The notes under the pieces are model-generated. The model ran no database searches. It was not told where the DNA came from and saw nothing but the letters and a program-made list of their open reading frames with translations. The position numbers and the translations under genes were made by a program. Shown here piece by piece: positions 32,207 to 42,280 of a stretch of 64,000 nt of DNA; position 1 is the stretch's first letter, and each line of letters starts with the position of its first letter. The DNA is from Paenibacillus sp. JQZ6Y-1 (lineage in GTDB: Bacteria; Bacillota; Bacilli; Paenibacillales; Paenibacillaceae): NCBI RefSeq assembly GCF_040719145.1, contig NZ_JBFDUZ010000003.1, positions 421,424 through 485,423 of the forward strand. Reading direction: 5' to 3'.

Positions 32207-34351
32207 ATGGAAAACAAACATGGACACCACCAAGCTCAAGCAACGTATATTAACCGGGATCTCAGCTGGATTGAGTTCAACACCCGCGTTATGGAAGAGG
32301 CGCAGGATACCGATACGCCACTACTGGAACGAATCAAGTTCCTCGGTATCGTTTCCCGCAATCTGGACGAGTTTATGAGTGTAAGGGTTGCCGGTATCCG
32401 CAACCAGATCAAGGCTGGCTATTCTAAAAAAGACTTTACCGGTTATGCACCTGCCGGCTTATACAAACGATTAACGAAACGCGTGGAAAAAATGGTCGCC
32501 CAGCAGTACCGTACATACCGGGATCTGTCGCGTCAGCTTGTCAAACAAGGCATTACCCTGACCCACTACAATGATCTGAGCGCCACGCAGCAAAAGGCAG
32601 CCGATACGTATTATCATGAGGTCATTTATCCGGTGCTGACACCGATGGCAGTCGACCAGAGTCGTCCGTTCCCGCTTGTACATGGATTGAACGTCTATCT
32701 GTCCGTCGTGCTGGAGCATCCGAATCTAAAAGCACTGGAATCGGACGAAGGCGAAGCGTATTATTTTGCGATTATTCAGATTCCGTCTAATCTGCCGCGT
32801 GCTGTTGCTCTGCCGCATCGTCAGAATAGCAAAAAGCAGCAATATATTCTGATTGAGGATCTGATCTGTCAGCATGTGCAGACGCTGTTCGGTGGCTATA
32901 CACCGATTGCGGTTGATGCTTTCCGTTTAACACGCAACGCTGATCTGGACATTAACGAGGAAGATGCGGAAGATCTGATGGAAGAGATTGAGAATCAACT
33001 GCGCAAACGTAGACGCAGCGCACCTGTGCGTTTGGAGATTCAGAAGGATTTTCATCCTTATGCACTTGCACAGTTGTTGGAGGAATTTGATGTTAGTGAA
33101 GCGGTATATGAGATTGATGGTCCGCTTGACCTTGGCTTTTTGTTAAGCTTCTCGGATTCGATTGTAGGGCGTGATTCGCTACGCTATACGCCGGAGATTC
33201 CGCGCTATGCACCCGAATTTCCAGAAGGCAGCGAGACCGACTTTTTCAGCGTGATTCGCGAACGCGATGTGCTGCTGTACCATCCGTATGAGTCGTTTGA
33301 TGCGATTAGCGATTTTATTGAGCAGGCGGCAGATGATCCCGATGTGATGGCGATCAAGATGACGCTGTATCGGGTTAGCGGCAAGTCTTCTCTGATTCAT
33401 TCACTCGCACGCGCTGCCGAATCCGGCAAGCAGGTGACCGTGGTAGTCGAGTTGAAGGCACGGTTTGACGAGGAACGCAACATCGTCTGGGCGCGGATGC
33501 TGGAAAAAGCAGGCTGCCACGTCGTCTACGGTCTGGTTGGACTAAAAACGCATGCCAAGGTCATTCTTGTCGTACGCCGTGAAGGTGCAACTCTGCGCCG
33601 TTATATTCATATCGGAACGGGCAACTATAACGCCTCAACCGCCAAGCTGTATACAGATGTCGGTCTGCTGACCGTTAATCCACAGATCGGCGAGGATGCG
33701 TCAGAAGTATTCAATCATATTACAGGCTATACCGAAACTCATGACTGGCAAGCTGTTGCGGTAGCGCCAAGCACGATGATGAACAAATTCGTCGAGTTGA
33801 TCCGCCGTGAAGCTGATCACGCGCGCGCAGGCAAACCAGCACGCATTATTGCCAAAATGAACTCCCTATCCAACCAGCAGATTATCGACGAGCTGTATAC
33901 CGCTTCCCAAGCGGGTGTGAAGATTGATCTGATCGTACGCGGCGTCTGCTGCCTGCGTCCAGGTGTACCGGGACTAAGCGAAAACGTACGCGTTCGTAGC
34001 ATCGTAGACCGCTATCTGGAGCACTCCCGCATCTTTGCCTTTGGCAATGGCGGCGAGCAGGAGGTTTGGTTGGCAAGCGCAGACTGGATGACTCGCAACC
34101 TGACCCGCCGGGTCGAGCTGATGTGTCCATTGTTCGATAAAAATGCAAAAGCCGCCGTGCTGAATATTCTGAACCTCATCCTTGCGGATAACGTCAAAGC
34201 CAGAATATTGCTGCCCAGCGGCAATTATGAATTGTTTAAAAATGGAGAACCGCCGCTGCGCAGCCAGTTCAAGGCGTGGGAAATTAGCTCCTGGAAACCG
34301 TACGTACCACCAGCCGCACTCGGACATCCCACTCCTTCTCCAAATCTTTAA
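32207..34351 (+). CDS. ppk1: Polyphosphate kinase 1
   Basis: Makes long-chain polyphosphate from ATP, reversibly. A 714-residue protein of usual length with the four PPK1 domains: N-terminal (INRDLSWIEFNTRVMEEAQD), head (PRAVALPHR), and two PLD-like catalytic domains. The catalytic part shows RFDEERNIVWA, the autophosphorylated His region GLKTHAKVILVVR, HIGTGNYNASTAKLYTDVGL and the second-domain IVRGVCCLRPG and VDRYLEHSRIF. CCGGAGG precedes the ATG. It converges on ppx and overlaps it by 68 bp. Confidence 0.97.
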   Translation: MENKHGHHQAQATYINRDLSWIEFNTRVMEEAQDTDTPLLERIKFLGIVSRNLDEFMSVRVAGIRNQIKAGYSKKDFTGYAPAGLYKRLTKRVEKMVAQQYRTYRDLSRQLVKQGITLTHYNDLSATQQKAADTYYHEVIYPVLTPMAVDQSRPFPLVHGLNVYLSVVLEHPNLKALESDEGEAYYFAIIQIPSNLPRAVALPHRQNSKKQQYILIEDLICQHVQTLFGGYTPIAVDAFRLTRNADLDINEEDAEDLMEEIENQLRKRRRSAPVRLEIQKDFHPYALAQLLEEFDVSEAVYEIDGPLDLGFLLSFSDSIVGRDSLRYTPEIPRYAPEFPEGSETDFFSVIRERDVLLYHPYESFDAISDFIEQAADDPDVMAIKMTLYRVSGKSSLIHSLARAAESGKQVTVVVELKARFDEERNIVWARMLEKAGCHVVYGLVGLKTHAKVILVVRREGATLRRYIHIGTGNYNASTAKLYTDVGLLTVNPQIGEDASEVFNHITGYTETHDWQAVAVAPSTMMNKFVELIRREADHARAGKPARIIAKMNSLSNQQIIDELYTASQAGVKIDLIVRGVCCLRPGVPGLSENVRVRSIVDRYLEHSRIFAFGNGGEQEVWLASADWMTRNLTRRVELMCPLFDKNAKAAVLNILNLILADNVKARILLPSGNYELFKNGEPPLRSQFKAWEISSWKPYVPPAALGHPTPSPNL

Positions 34352-35840
34352 CAGCTTCCGTAATTTCAACAACTTCCATAGAGGCTTCGGTGCGACATTG
34401 AATGGTCAGCTCGAAGTCTCTTCCTTTGCGTGCTGCCTGCATACGCTCCACCGGCTGTGTTTCGCTGGTATCCATCGATGCCGCGAGCTGCAATAAAGCG
34501 CCGAGACGGCGGATACGCTCCTCATCATTGGGATGCAGAATATCAGCATATTCGACCGAGATGCGTCTTTTTTTGATTTTGCCTTTACTGCCGAAAATAG
34601 CGATAAAAGCAACCAACACTGTTTCCCGATGATCCAGCCCTGCTAGTGCACGTGTGGTCAATAGATAGCGTGTATGCTCCTCATAATCGTGATAGCTCAC
34701 CTTCATACCCACCTGATGTAAAAATGCTGCTGTACGCAGTAATTTCACATTCCACAGATCGTCCAAGCCTTCGCCCATCGCCTGATACAGCTGTACCGAC
34801 AGATCGGCAACCTGACGCAAATGACGCTGACGCGGCACTGGCTCACTATCTAGCACCGACTCAATCTCATACTCCAGTACATCATCCAGTACCGCATTTC
34901 CTTTGCCGCGCTCCCATTCAAAATACAGACCGTCACGCAAGCCGCTACCACTGATGACATAATGTGCACACTGCATATGACGGAATAGCGTCCGCAAAAT
35001 GATCGTACCCGGCACAATGATGTCGGTACGGTTTTTACTCAATCCGGCAATGCGTTTACGCTGCTCATTCGTCATGGACGGCAGCTGCTGGTAGTAATAA
35101 TCCGTGTCTTCCGGCTGTAGCTGGTATTGATGAATTTGCTCCATCGAATATTTGCGCTTGCGCTGATGCATTTTACCAATGGCGCGAATCGTACCGCCCA
35201 GACCGACCATAGGCAGACCGGGATGCTGACTGATCCACGGATGCTCATTGGCAGCTTTCATCACTAGCGCTTCCAGCCCCGCAATCGCCTTCTCATCCCA
35301 GCGTCCTTCCTGCTTGCTGCCAAAACGTACATTCATATTGACTGCACCAAAGGGAAACGACACACTGGAGATGCGTTTGCGCTCTTGAAAAAGCGTAATC
35401 TCCGTACTACCGCCACCAATATCAATAATAAAGCCATCGCGGATATCGATCCGATTGACGACGCCGAGAAAGCCATAATGCCCTTCCATTTCACCGGGCA
35501 GCAACTCGATCTCCAGCCCTGTTTCCTGATTTAAATACTGGATCACCTGCTCGCCGTTGACCGCATTACGAATCGCAGCTGTGGCGACCGCACGAATCTC
35601 GCTCACCTCGTATGCACGGCTAACCTCGGCAAACTGACGCAGCACAGGCACGATCTGGCTTACCGCTTCCAGTGGCATCACGCCTTCGGGTGTCACAATC
35701 GCGCTAAGTCGCGCCGATTCCCGACATTCCTTCAGTACTTTAAAGCCCATACCGCTTCCGTTCTCATAAATAACCAGTCGGATCGAGTTGGACCCGATAT
35801 CCATAATGCCGACACGGCTTTGCTTCGATGAATTGTGCAT
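34284..35840 (-). CDS. ppx: Exopolyphosphatase, Ppx/GppA family
   Basis: A 518-residue enzyme of the ASKHA fold that releases phosphate from polyphosphate ends, or hydrolyses pppGpp. Phosphate-1 motif GIMDIGSNSIRLVIYE at the N-terminus, GFIIDIGGGSTEITLF for phosphate-2, SVSFPFGAVNMNVRF, and a C-terminal HD-type helical domain (FLHQVGMKVSYHDYEEHTRY). AGGAGG precedes the ATG. The last 68 bp run into the 3' end of ppk1 on the opposite strand, placing antagonistic enzymes tail to tail. Confidence 0.95.
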   Translation of the reverse strand: MHNSSKQSRVGIMDIGSNSIRLVIYENGSGMGFKVLKECRESARLSAIVTPEGVMPLEAVSQIVPVLRQFAEVSRAYEVSEIRAVATAAIRNAVNGEQVIQYLNQETGLEIELLPGEMEGHYGFLGVVNRIDIRDGFIIDIGGGSTEITLFQERKRISSVSFPFGAVNMNVRFGSKQEGRWDEKAIAGLEALVMKAANEHPWISQHPGLPMVGLGGTIRAIGKMHQRKRKYSMEQIHQYQLQPEDTDYYYQQLPSMTNEQRKRIAGLSKNRTDIIVPGTIILRTLFRHMQCAHYVISGSGLRDGLYFEWERGKGNAVLDDVLEYEIESVLDSEPVPRQRHLRQVADLSVQLYQAMGEGLDDLWNVKLLRTAAFLHQVGMKVSYHDYEEHTRYLLTTRALAGLDHRETVLVAFIAIFGSKGKIKKRRISVEYADILHPNDEERIRRLGALLQLAASMDTSETQPVERMQAARKGRDFELTIQCRTEASMEVVEITEAVKDLEKEWDVRVRLVVRTVSRS

Positions 35841-36327
35841 AGTGTCCTCCTGTCTCTGCGGGTTTGGCAGGATGGCGCTTATGCCTCCTGTCGATGTTCA
35901 TGATGGACTTGTCCGTACCGTTCGATCTATCCCTCATGACGCCGATGCCCAAATACTGTCCATGTTTTGGTATCCATCACGGTTACAGTCTATCTTAATA
36001 GGCACAGGTATACAATACAATGGCTTACCCTCACTTTCGGATGTGCAAACACCTACTCCTACGGTGTATGATAGTAAAACAATCAAATGAGGGTAAATAT
36101 TATTGTGCAAAAAGTGCCATAAGGTTTATTCCATTCCATACGGCATTCTATGCGTCTCTTTATCCGTTACCTTTAAACGACAGTATTCTATACATGATAT
36201 GCCCTAGACTGTTAGAAGAATGAGCTAGGGTGAACTCTGTTTTTCTTTCGTCAAGTACGGGATAGACGCGTCAACTCTAACCATGAATACCTTATAGGAT
36301 TGGTTATTTTATAGGAGGCTTTTATTG
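35841..36327. other. Intergenic spacer
   Basis: About 490 bp between the divergent ppx and HAD genes, holding both promoters. No gene, RNA or repeat could be supported. Confidence 0.4.
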
Positions 36328-37059
36328 ATGAATCTCATATTTGATGTAGACGATACGTTGTACGATCAGCTGGAACCGTTTGGAGAAGCGTACCGGCAAA
36401 TTTTTGGTAAATATAATTACGACTACTCGCTAGACGATCTGTTTATTCGTAGCCGACTGTATAGCGATGAGGTATTTGATCAGGTGAGCCGCGGCGAAAT
36501 GACTGATCAGCAGATGCACATCTATCGGATTACACACGCGTTTGCCGATCTAGGAGTTGAGGTTCCAGAGGAGGAGGCAATACGCTTCCAAAACTGTTAT
36601 GCCGATAATCAGCAGCGGTTACGTGTAGACCCGCGCATGGAGGAAGTACTGAATTTTGCACGTGATCAAGGGATACGGATTGGCATTATTACCAATGGTC
36701 CAGCAGAGCATCAGGCGGACAAGGTACGACAGCTCCGTATGGAACGCTGGGTGCAGCCGCAGGATGTATTCATTTCTGGCAAGCTGGGCATCGCCAAGCC
36801 ACATGTCGGCATCTTCCGCGCTGTCGAGCAAGGGATGCACATTGAAGCGTCGGACACGTATTATCTGGGCGACTCCTATGCAAATGATGTTGTCGGTGCT
36901 AAGCAAGCAGGCTGGTATTCCATCTGGATCAATCGCCATCAGCTGACGCTTCCAGACGATGTGGAGTTTCAGCCAGATTATGTGGTGAATAAGGGCGAGA
37001 GCGTATTGGATGTAGTGAAGGGGATTTTGGCGAAGACGACGGAAAAAGACACTCTGTAA
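36328..37059 (+). CDS. HAD superfamily hydrolase (phosphatase)
   Basis: A 243-residue HAD phosphatase of the YjjG/nucleotidase-like group. Motif I is IFDVDDTLYD with the nucleophile Asp, motif II is IITNGP, motif III Lys is in GIAKPH, and motif IV is YLGDSYANDVVGA. A helical cap lies between residues 15 and 90. ATG 36328 has GGAGG 9 nt upstream. Substrate probably a small phosphate ester. Followed by a strong terminator. Confidence 0.9.
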   Translation: MNLIFDVDDTLYDQLEPFGEAYRQIFGKYNYDYSLDDLFIRSRLYSDEVFDQVSRGEMTDQQMHIYRITHAFADLGVEVPEEEAIRFQNCYADNQQRLRVDPRMEEVLNFARDQGIRIGIITNGPAEHQADKVRQLRMERWVQPQDVFISGKLGIAKPHVGIFRAVEQGMHIEASDTYYLGDSYANDVVGAKQAGWYSIWINRHQLTLPDDVEFQPDYVVNKGESVLDVVKGILAKTTEKDTL

Positions 37060-37080
37060 AAAAAAATAACTCTTCATTCC

Positions 37081-37130
37081 AAAAAGGAATAAACAGCCAG
37101 AGAAAAATTCTGTTGTTTATTCCTTTTTTC
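37081..37130 (+). terminator. Terminator after the HAD gene
   Basis: AAAAAGGAATAAACAG (37081-37096) pairs with the stretch 37112-37128 (TGTTTATTCCTTTTTT), a long AT-rich stem ending in a T-run. Confidence 0.85.
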
Positions 37131-37309
37131 GTATTATTTAAATGAAAATTTTAATATTAACTTTAATACATATAATAACAATTTTTTTTATATATAAATA
37201 AGAAAAAAATCTAAAAAAAGTAAAATAAACTAGAAAAATGTCAAAAATTCCGTTATTATGTGAAAAGACTGTTGGCCAATCAGTTTAATTCAAACTGAAG
37301 GAGATTCAA

Positions 37310-38146
37310 ATGAGAACAACTAAACTATTTACACGTTTAACCTCTTTAGTCCTGAGTTTTATTATTTTATTTACCCTTTTCGCACCGCAATCAGCAAGAG
37401 CAGAGGCTAAAACAATTAATGGTGTGCAAATCGAAACAATTGAGGATAATGATCAATATATTATTTTGAAAGGTACCAAAAATGGGGCTTCACTTACATT
37501 AAAACAGGATAAACAAACTTTAAATATTTCCTTACAAGGGGATCGTAGTTTATTCAAAAACGATGCTCAAACTCTCGCTTCTCGTCAACAAACATCTTCA
37601 GATATTACTGACTATCAAGTAGTCATCAACGAAATTGGGAATAATAACGAAATCGATGCAACATTTACTGATCTAACTACGAAGCAAGAAATTAGTACTG
37701 TACATAATAGTACTGGAGAAGTAACACCACAAGTTGTATTTTTAGTACCGCTTGGAGTAGTAGTAGGCGAGGCTTTACTAGCAGCATTATTAGCTTCCGC
37801 GATAGCAGTTACTATAGGTGGAATTGTATGGACTACTGTAGGTAGTATCAAAGAAAAAATTCGCAATCAACAATACGATCATTATATGGCTAAGGTTATG
37901 CAAGGCGATGTATATATCGGTAATCCAATTTCTCTTACGCAAGCTAGTAATCGCTTGGCTGGAATTAGTCCATTGGATAATAATGTTTGGTCTAAAAATA
38001 GCGCGTCTGCCAAGCAAGTAGCCCGCTTAGCAGGTGGCGGCATTGAACCAATCGGACCTGAACTTCAAGTTGAACAACAGCCTAACATTTTTTACTACGT
38101 ACATTACCATACTTGGAATAGAGCAGGAGGACACTCTTTCTTTTAA
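37310..38146 (+). CDS. Secreted SAR2788-type putative toxin
   Basis: A 278-residue exported protein: cleavable signal peptide (hydrophobic at 13-26, cut near QSARAEA), a beta-rich repeat-like region of about 100 residues, and a long Ala/Gly hydrophobic segment (about 144-180, with LLAALLASAIAVTIGGIVW). A basic C-terminal domain follows with VYIGNPISLTQASNRLA, ARLAGGGIEPIGPE and the terminal HYHTWNRAGGHSFF. This order matches the SAR2788 family of putative toxins as I recall it; biochemical activity is unknown. AAGGAG precedes the ATG. The region is more AT-rich than its neighbours and ends with a gene that may encode immunity. Confidence 0.72.
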   Translation: MRTTKLFTRLTSLVLSFIILFTLFAPQSARAEAKTINGVQIETIEDNDQYIILKGTKNGASLTLKQDKQTLNISLQGDRSLFKNDAQTLASRQQTSSDITDYQVVINEIGNNNEIDATFTDLTTKQEISTVHNSTGEVTPQVVFLVPLGVVVGEALLAALLASAIAVTIGGIVWTTVGSIKEKIRNQQYDHYMAKVMQGDVYIGNPISLTQASNRLAGISPLDNNVWSKNSASAKQVARLAGGGIEPIGPELQVEQQPNIFYYVHYHTWNRAGGHSFF

Positions 38147-38185
38147 AAAATTCTATTGTATATCATTGATACAAGGAGTGGTACT

Positions 38186-38683
38186 TTGACAACACCTCTG
38201 CATCAAGCTTTTATGCAAAAAAATCTGCCGTATTTGTACACTTTAACTCAAGTCGAAGATACATTGCGTTCAAAGTTCAAAGCTATTGAAGAAGATCCTG
38301 TGTATGTTAAAGATCTAGCAAAAGATGAACATGCTGATTTTGAGCATTTTTATAAATGCTATATCATCAACGATCCAAGTATTCTACAATCTATATTCAC
38401 ATTGGATGAATTAGATATTCATGAATCGATGAAAGAGGATTCCAATTCTTCTACGAATCCATTTCAACAGGCTTGGGCAGATATTCAACAAGGGCGACTG
38501 CTACGCATTGCCATCATGTCGAGTAATGGCGAGAATATGACTTCCTTTACTCAGCAGGGGATTAGCGAACGATTATTGTTTGAACTTCTTGTACTCAAAG
38601 GCATGAATCCAGTTAATGCCATACCAGGTAATTCAGAGTACGAACGTTATCTGGAACATCTTCACCAAGCAGGCTATCTATAA
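38186..38683 (+). CDS. Putative immunity/partner protein of the SAR2788-type toxin
   Basis: The start is a TTG at 38186 with AAGGAG 7 nt upstream. The 165-residue product is acidic, soluble and helical (NLPYLYTLTQVEDTLRSKF, DEHADFEHFYKCYIIND, FQQAWADIQQGRLLRIAIMS), with no signal peptide. It follows the toxin-like gene by 39 bp and ends before a bidirectional terminator. Acidic cytosolic partners of this size are typical of immunity proteins, but I do not recognise the family; the role is inferred from position. Confidence 0.65.
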   Translation: MTTPLHQAFMQKNLPYLYTLTQVEDTLRSKFKAIEEDPVYVKDLAKDEHADFEHFYKCYIINDPSILQSIFTLDELDIHESMKEDSNSSTNPFQQAWADIQQGRLLRIAIMSSNGENMTSFTQQGISERLLFELLVLKGMNPVNAIPGNSEYERYLEHLHQAGYL

Positions 38684-38720
38684 ACTTATTCTCAATACCA
38701 TACAAGCATATATCGACATA

Positions 38721-38755
38721 AAAAAGAACCGGAACGCATTGTTCCGGTTCTTTTT
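38721..38755. terminator. Bidirectional terminator
   Basis: AAAAAGAACCGGAAC (38721-38735) pairs perfectly with GTTCCGGTTCTTTTT (38741-38755). It serves the toxin/immunity unit on the plus strand and the antiporter gene on the minus strand. Confidence 0.92.
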
Positions 38756-38892
38756 GCACAGTATGGTCTCTATAAACAATAATTTACCATCTTTACCGTT
38801 AAAAGTCTAATTTTCACCAAACATTACTGACACGTATATTCATTCATGGGCTATATTTCATAAGCATTTCACTGCGATCAACGCTACGCAGC

Positions 38893-40989
38893 TTACGTCT
38901 CCATCAGAATCCACTTCTCCAAATCCTGCACAAAGCTGCGCATCTTACGCGCATACTGACGGTCGATTTCCCCGCTTTCGTACAGCTCCTGCACCGTATC
39001 GCGCTGATTTTGCACGGCGCTGGTGATTAGATTCAGCTTGTTCTCATCCAGTGTAATATCCGGCGCAATCTTCTCGTTAAAATACTGGATCGAGCTCATA
39101 ATCTTGCGATAACGCGAAATCACCTTTTCCGCCGCTTCCTCATTCTGATCCGTCATCCGACTGCGGATCGCATCAATCGCTGCGGGACACGAATGCAGCT
39201 TGAGATGCTTGAGCATACGGATTTTGTCCAGTTTGCTGATCGGAACGGCTTCGCCATCGGTCTGCTCGTCATTCTCGGCGTTTTTGGCAGGACCGATGGG
39301 TGCTGGTATGTGCATCGGCAGCATCCCTTTCCATTTATCCACACATTCCGCGATTCCGGTATCCATTCGGTTGGTTAGCACATTCTGGATGCGATCCAAC
39401 CGATATTCAAATTCCATTGCCAGCTCCGGCGTAATCTCGCCATTATCCCGCATCTGCCTTGCTACTTTGCGCTCCGCTTGAATCGCAGTCATATACATCT
39501 CAATTTCCTGTTGATTCAAGTTCGGATCGTGCAGCAATGCCGCTGACTGCAAGCTATTTTGCTTGACCATGTATTGCGTAATGTCTGAGATGAGCGTTTT
39601 GGCAGCATCCCGGTTGGAATCATTGGTGCTGGATTCGACCGATTGCACAGCTGCGGAAAGAATTTTCATCCGAATCTGATCTTCAGCAAATCGGCGGCGC
39701 ATCTTGTTCTGCCCTGCCGTATCCACCCCTGCCACCTCCGTTGAATCCGGGGTTGGCGACAATATAGGCAGCAGTAAGCTTGCTAGAACAAGGGACAGTA
39801 AAATCACACCTGCCGCAATAAACAGAATCAATTCACGCTGCGGAAATGCTGAATTGTCGTCAAGCACATATGGAATGGAAAAGGCTGCCGCCAGCGTCAA
39901 CGCACCTCGTACACCTGACAACGAAGTTAGCAAAATCCCGCGCAAATCTGGACGGTTATCGTCCATCTGACGACTCATCACATAACGAACTTTCCAATAA
40001 CAATAAATCCAGATAAATCGCAGCACGTACAGTAGCAGCGTAATTAGCGCCACATAGCCGAGTACCAATCCATTGTTGAACTCTGGATTGGTAAAGATGC
40101 TACCCATTACCTCTGGAATCTGCAAACCGAGGATCATGAACACCAGTCCGTTCAACGTATACACAATGACCGACCATGTACTTGTCGAGACAATCTGCAT
40201 TTTGAGTTGCACAGATTCGGCGCGATCCTTTTCCATCGCATAGACGATACCGCCTGCGACGACCGCTAGGATCCCGGATACGCCCACTTCTTCAGCAAGC
40301 AAATAAATCACAAATGGAGTTAAAATCTGCCACAGCACGTGGACCGTAATATCCTCCATTCCCCATTTACGTACAAGTACCTGACAGCGTATGAGTAGAA
40401 ACGATGCCAAGGTTCCAATCGCTAATCCGCCCAATGCTACCAGCAGGAAATTTAGCGATGCCTGCCATAGGGAAAAGGTGCCTGTGACCATCGCGGCAAC
40501 TGCGAATTTGAACGCAACCAGACCAGAAGCATCATTGAGCAGCGATTCCCCTTCTAGCAGTCGATGAATCGAACCTGGTAAATGAATGCGTTTCGCCAGT
40601 GAACCAACCGCTACCGCATCGGTCGGTGACAATATGGCAGCGAGCGCAAATGCCGCTGGAAGCGGAATACTCGGAATCAGATAATTGATCGCATACCCAC
40701 CGACAATAACGGTGACAAATACCAAGCCAAACGCGAGCACAATAATCGGTACCCGCAGATGCCACAGCTCATTGCGTGGCGTCTGGCGAGCATCGTTATA
40801 CAGCAACGGTGCGATAAACAGCACCAAAAACAGCTCCGGGTCCAGCTCCACCTTTAACCCAAATAGTGCAACTCCGATACCGAGCACAATCTGAAACAGC
40901 GGTACTGGCACAAAGGGGACCAGCCGATTCAGCACATTCGAAATGCCGATAAAAAATAAAATAACAAGCACTGCAATAAAATGCTCCAT
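38893..40989 (-). CDS. CPA1 family Na+/H+ antiporter
   Basis: A 698-residue membrane protein. About twelve helices fill residues 1-420: the CPA1 start MEHFIAVLVILFFIGISNVL, ELFLVLFIAPLLYNDARQTP, AILSPTDAVAVGSLAKRIHL with the transport Asp, LLEGESLLNDASGLVAF, and SLSGVRGALTLAAAFSIPY. A cytosolic C-terminal region of about 270 residues (helical, YRKIMSSIQYFNEKI) follows. Exchanges Na+ or K+ for protons in pH and salt homeostasis. ATG 40989 has AAAGGGGAG upstream. Monocistronic. Confidence 0.93.
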   Translation of the reverse strand: MEHFIAVLVILFFIGISNVLNRLVPFVPVPLFQIVLGIGVALFGLKVELDPELFLVLFIAPLLYNDARQTPRNELWHLRVPIIVLAFGLVFVTVIVGGYAINYLIPSIPLPAAFALAAILSPTDAVAVGSLAKRIHLPGSIHRLLEGESLLNDASGLVAFKFAVAAMVTGTFSLWQASLNFLLVALGGLAIGTLASFLLIRCQVLVRKWGMEDITVHVLWQILTPFVIYLLAEEVGVSGILAVVAGGIVYAMEKDRAESVQLKMQIVSTSTWSVIVYTLNGLVFMILGLQIPEVMGSIFTNPEFNNGLVLGYVALITLLLYVLRFIWIYCYWKVRYVMSRQMDDNRPDLRGILLTSLSGVRGALTLAAAFSIPYVLDDNSAFPQRELILFIAAGVILLSLVLASLLLPILSPTPDSTEVAGVDTAGQNKMRRRFAEDQIRMKILSAAVQSVESSTNDSNRDAAKTLISDITQYMVKQNSLQSAALLHDPNLNQQEIEMYMTAIQAERKVARQMRDNGEITPELAMEFEYRLDRIQNVLTNRMDTGIAECVDKWKGMLPMHIPAPIGPAKNAENDEQTDGEAVPISKLDKIRMLKHLKLHSCPAAIDAIRSRMTDQNEEAAEKVISRYRKIMSSIQYFNEKIAPDITLDENKLNLITSAVQNQRDTVQELYESGEIDRQYARKMRSFVQDLEKWILMET

Positions 40990-41431
40990 AGCTCTCCCCT
41001 TTCGATGACGGCGACATCTAGTTGTTGCGATACAAACCTCCATCAACAACATACCCACCGTTTTTCTTTTACAAACCACTCCCACTTCCTAAGGAAGCCA
41101 AACGGAGCATGTACGATAAGGAACATACAATAGATGCTTATTGATGCTGACTACGCAGCGATTTTCATTAGACATCATACAAAAATGTCGTTTCTGTCCA
41201 GATGTCCAATCGTTCAAAAAAAGCTGAGCACATCCATCCTTGCTGCTCCGATTACGATAATAGATCACTCTGCCCATTATGCAGAATCAAGCATATTGGC
41301 AGGTCTATCTTTATTTTACCATGACATGCAAGTAGAGAAACGGATGCTGTATTGGTTTCATATTCTATGTATACTATAATTAAATGATGATCGAAATATG
41401 AATGTATCTTTTACATAAAGGAGTAATGATC
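40990..41431. other. Intergenic spacer between divergent genes
   Basis: About 440 bp with the promoters for the antiporter and the ArsR-type gene. Short frames here lack ribosome sites. No RNA element recognised. Confidence 0.4.
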
Positions 41432-42127
41432 ATGACCCTTCATTCCAATATTTCCAATGTTGCCGCTATACTGGGTGAGCCTTCGCGTGCCAATATGCTA
41501 ACCGCCTTGCTGGACGGACGATTTCATACGGCTGGCGAGCTGGCACATGCCGCTTCCATCACACCGCAAACCGCTAGCTTTCATCTGGCGCGGCTGGCGG
41601 AACAGGGCTGGGTCAGCATGGAAAAGCATGGTCGTTATCGCTACTATCGTCTATCTAGCCGTGAGATGGCGCAGACGCTAGAGCAATTCCTCGCGATATG
41701 CCCAGTGCCGGAGGTACGCTCGTTAAAGCAATCTCAGCAAATGGATCGGCTGCGCTATGGACGCACCTGCTACGATCATCTGGCAGGGCAACTCGGCGTC
41801 ACGCTAACGACGGCGATGGTGCAGCAGGGACATCTAGTAGCCAAGGATGGTGAGTTTGCAATCAGCGCGGCAGGAGAAGCCTTTTTCACTGGGCTAGGTA
41901 TGGATGTATCGCAGCTACGACGTAAACGCCGCGCTTTTGCCCATGCCTGTCTGGATTGGAGCGAGCGCAAGCATCATCTAGGCGGCGCACTCGGCTACGG
42001 GCTGCTGCATCTCTGTCTGGATCAGGCTTGGATTGAACGCGTGCCGGGCATTCGTGCGGTACAAGTGACTGCCGAGGGGCAGACTGCGTTTGAGCAGCAT
42101 TTTGGTGTGCAGGTGGATGCTCGTTAA
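41432..42127 (+). CDS. ArsR-family winged-helix transcription regulator
   Basis: A 231-residue regulator with the ArsR winged helix at the N-terminus (ISNVAAILGEPSRANMLTAL, FHTAGELAHAASITPQTASF, HLARLAEQGWVSMEKHGRYR) and a longer C-terminal part with a second winged-helix-like segment ending in VQVTAEGQTAFEQHF. The longer size matches ArsR members fused to an extra domain, often next to exporters. ATG 41432 has AAAGGAG 8 nt upstream. It faces the EamA exporter gene; a terminator separates them. Confidence 0.88.
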   Translation: MTLHSNISNVAAILGEPSRANMLTALLDGRFHTAGELAHAASITPQTASFHLARLAEQGWVSMEKHGRYRYYRLSSREMAQTLEQFLAICPVPEVRSLKQSQQMDRLRYGRTCYDHLAGQLGVTLTTAMVQQGHLVAKDGEFAISAAGEAFFTGLGMDVSQLRRKRRAFAHACLDWSERKHHLGGALGYGLLHLCLDQAWIERVPGIRAVQVTAEGQTAFEQHFGVQVDAR

Positions 42128-42182
42128 ACAAACAGGAATGGAATGATCCACTGCTCCCCTTTCCTATGACAAAATTTATCAC

Positions 42183-42225
42183 AAAAAGAGCAGCCCGGCG
42201 TCCTTCTGCCCGTTCTGCTCTTTTT
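42183..42225. terminator. Bidirectional terminator
   Basis: AAAAAGAGCAG (42183-42193) pairs with CTGCTCTTTTT (42215-42225) between the converging ArsR and EamA genes. Confidence 0.9.
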
Positions 42226-42280
42226 ATTGTTCATCGTTCATCGCAAATGATCGGTAATATCCAGCCTTTTTAGTATAAAA

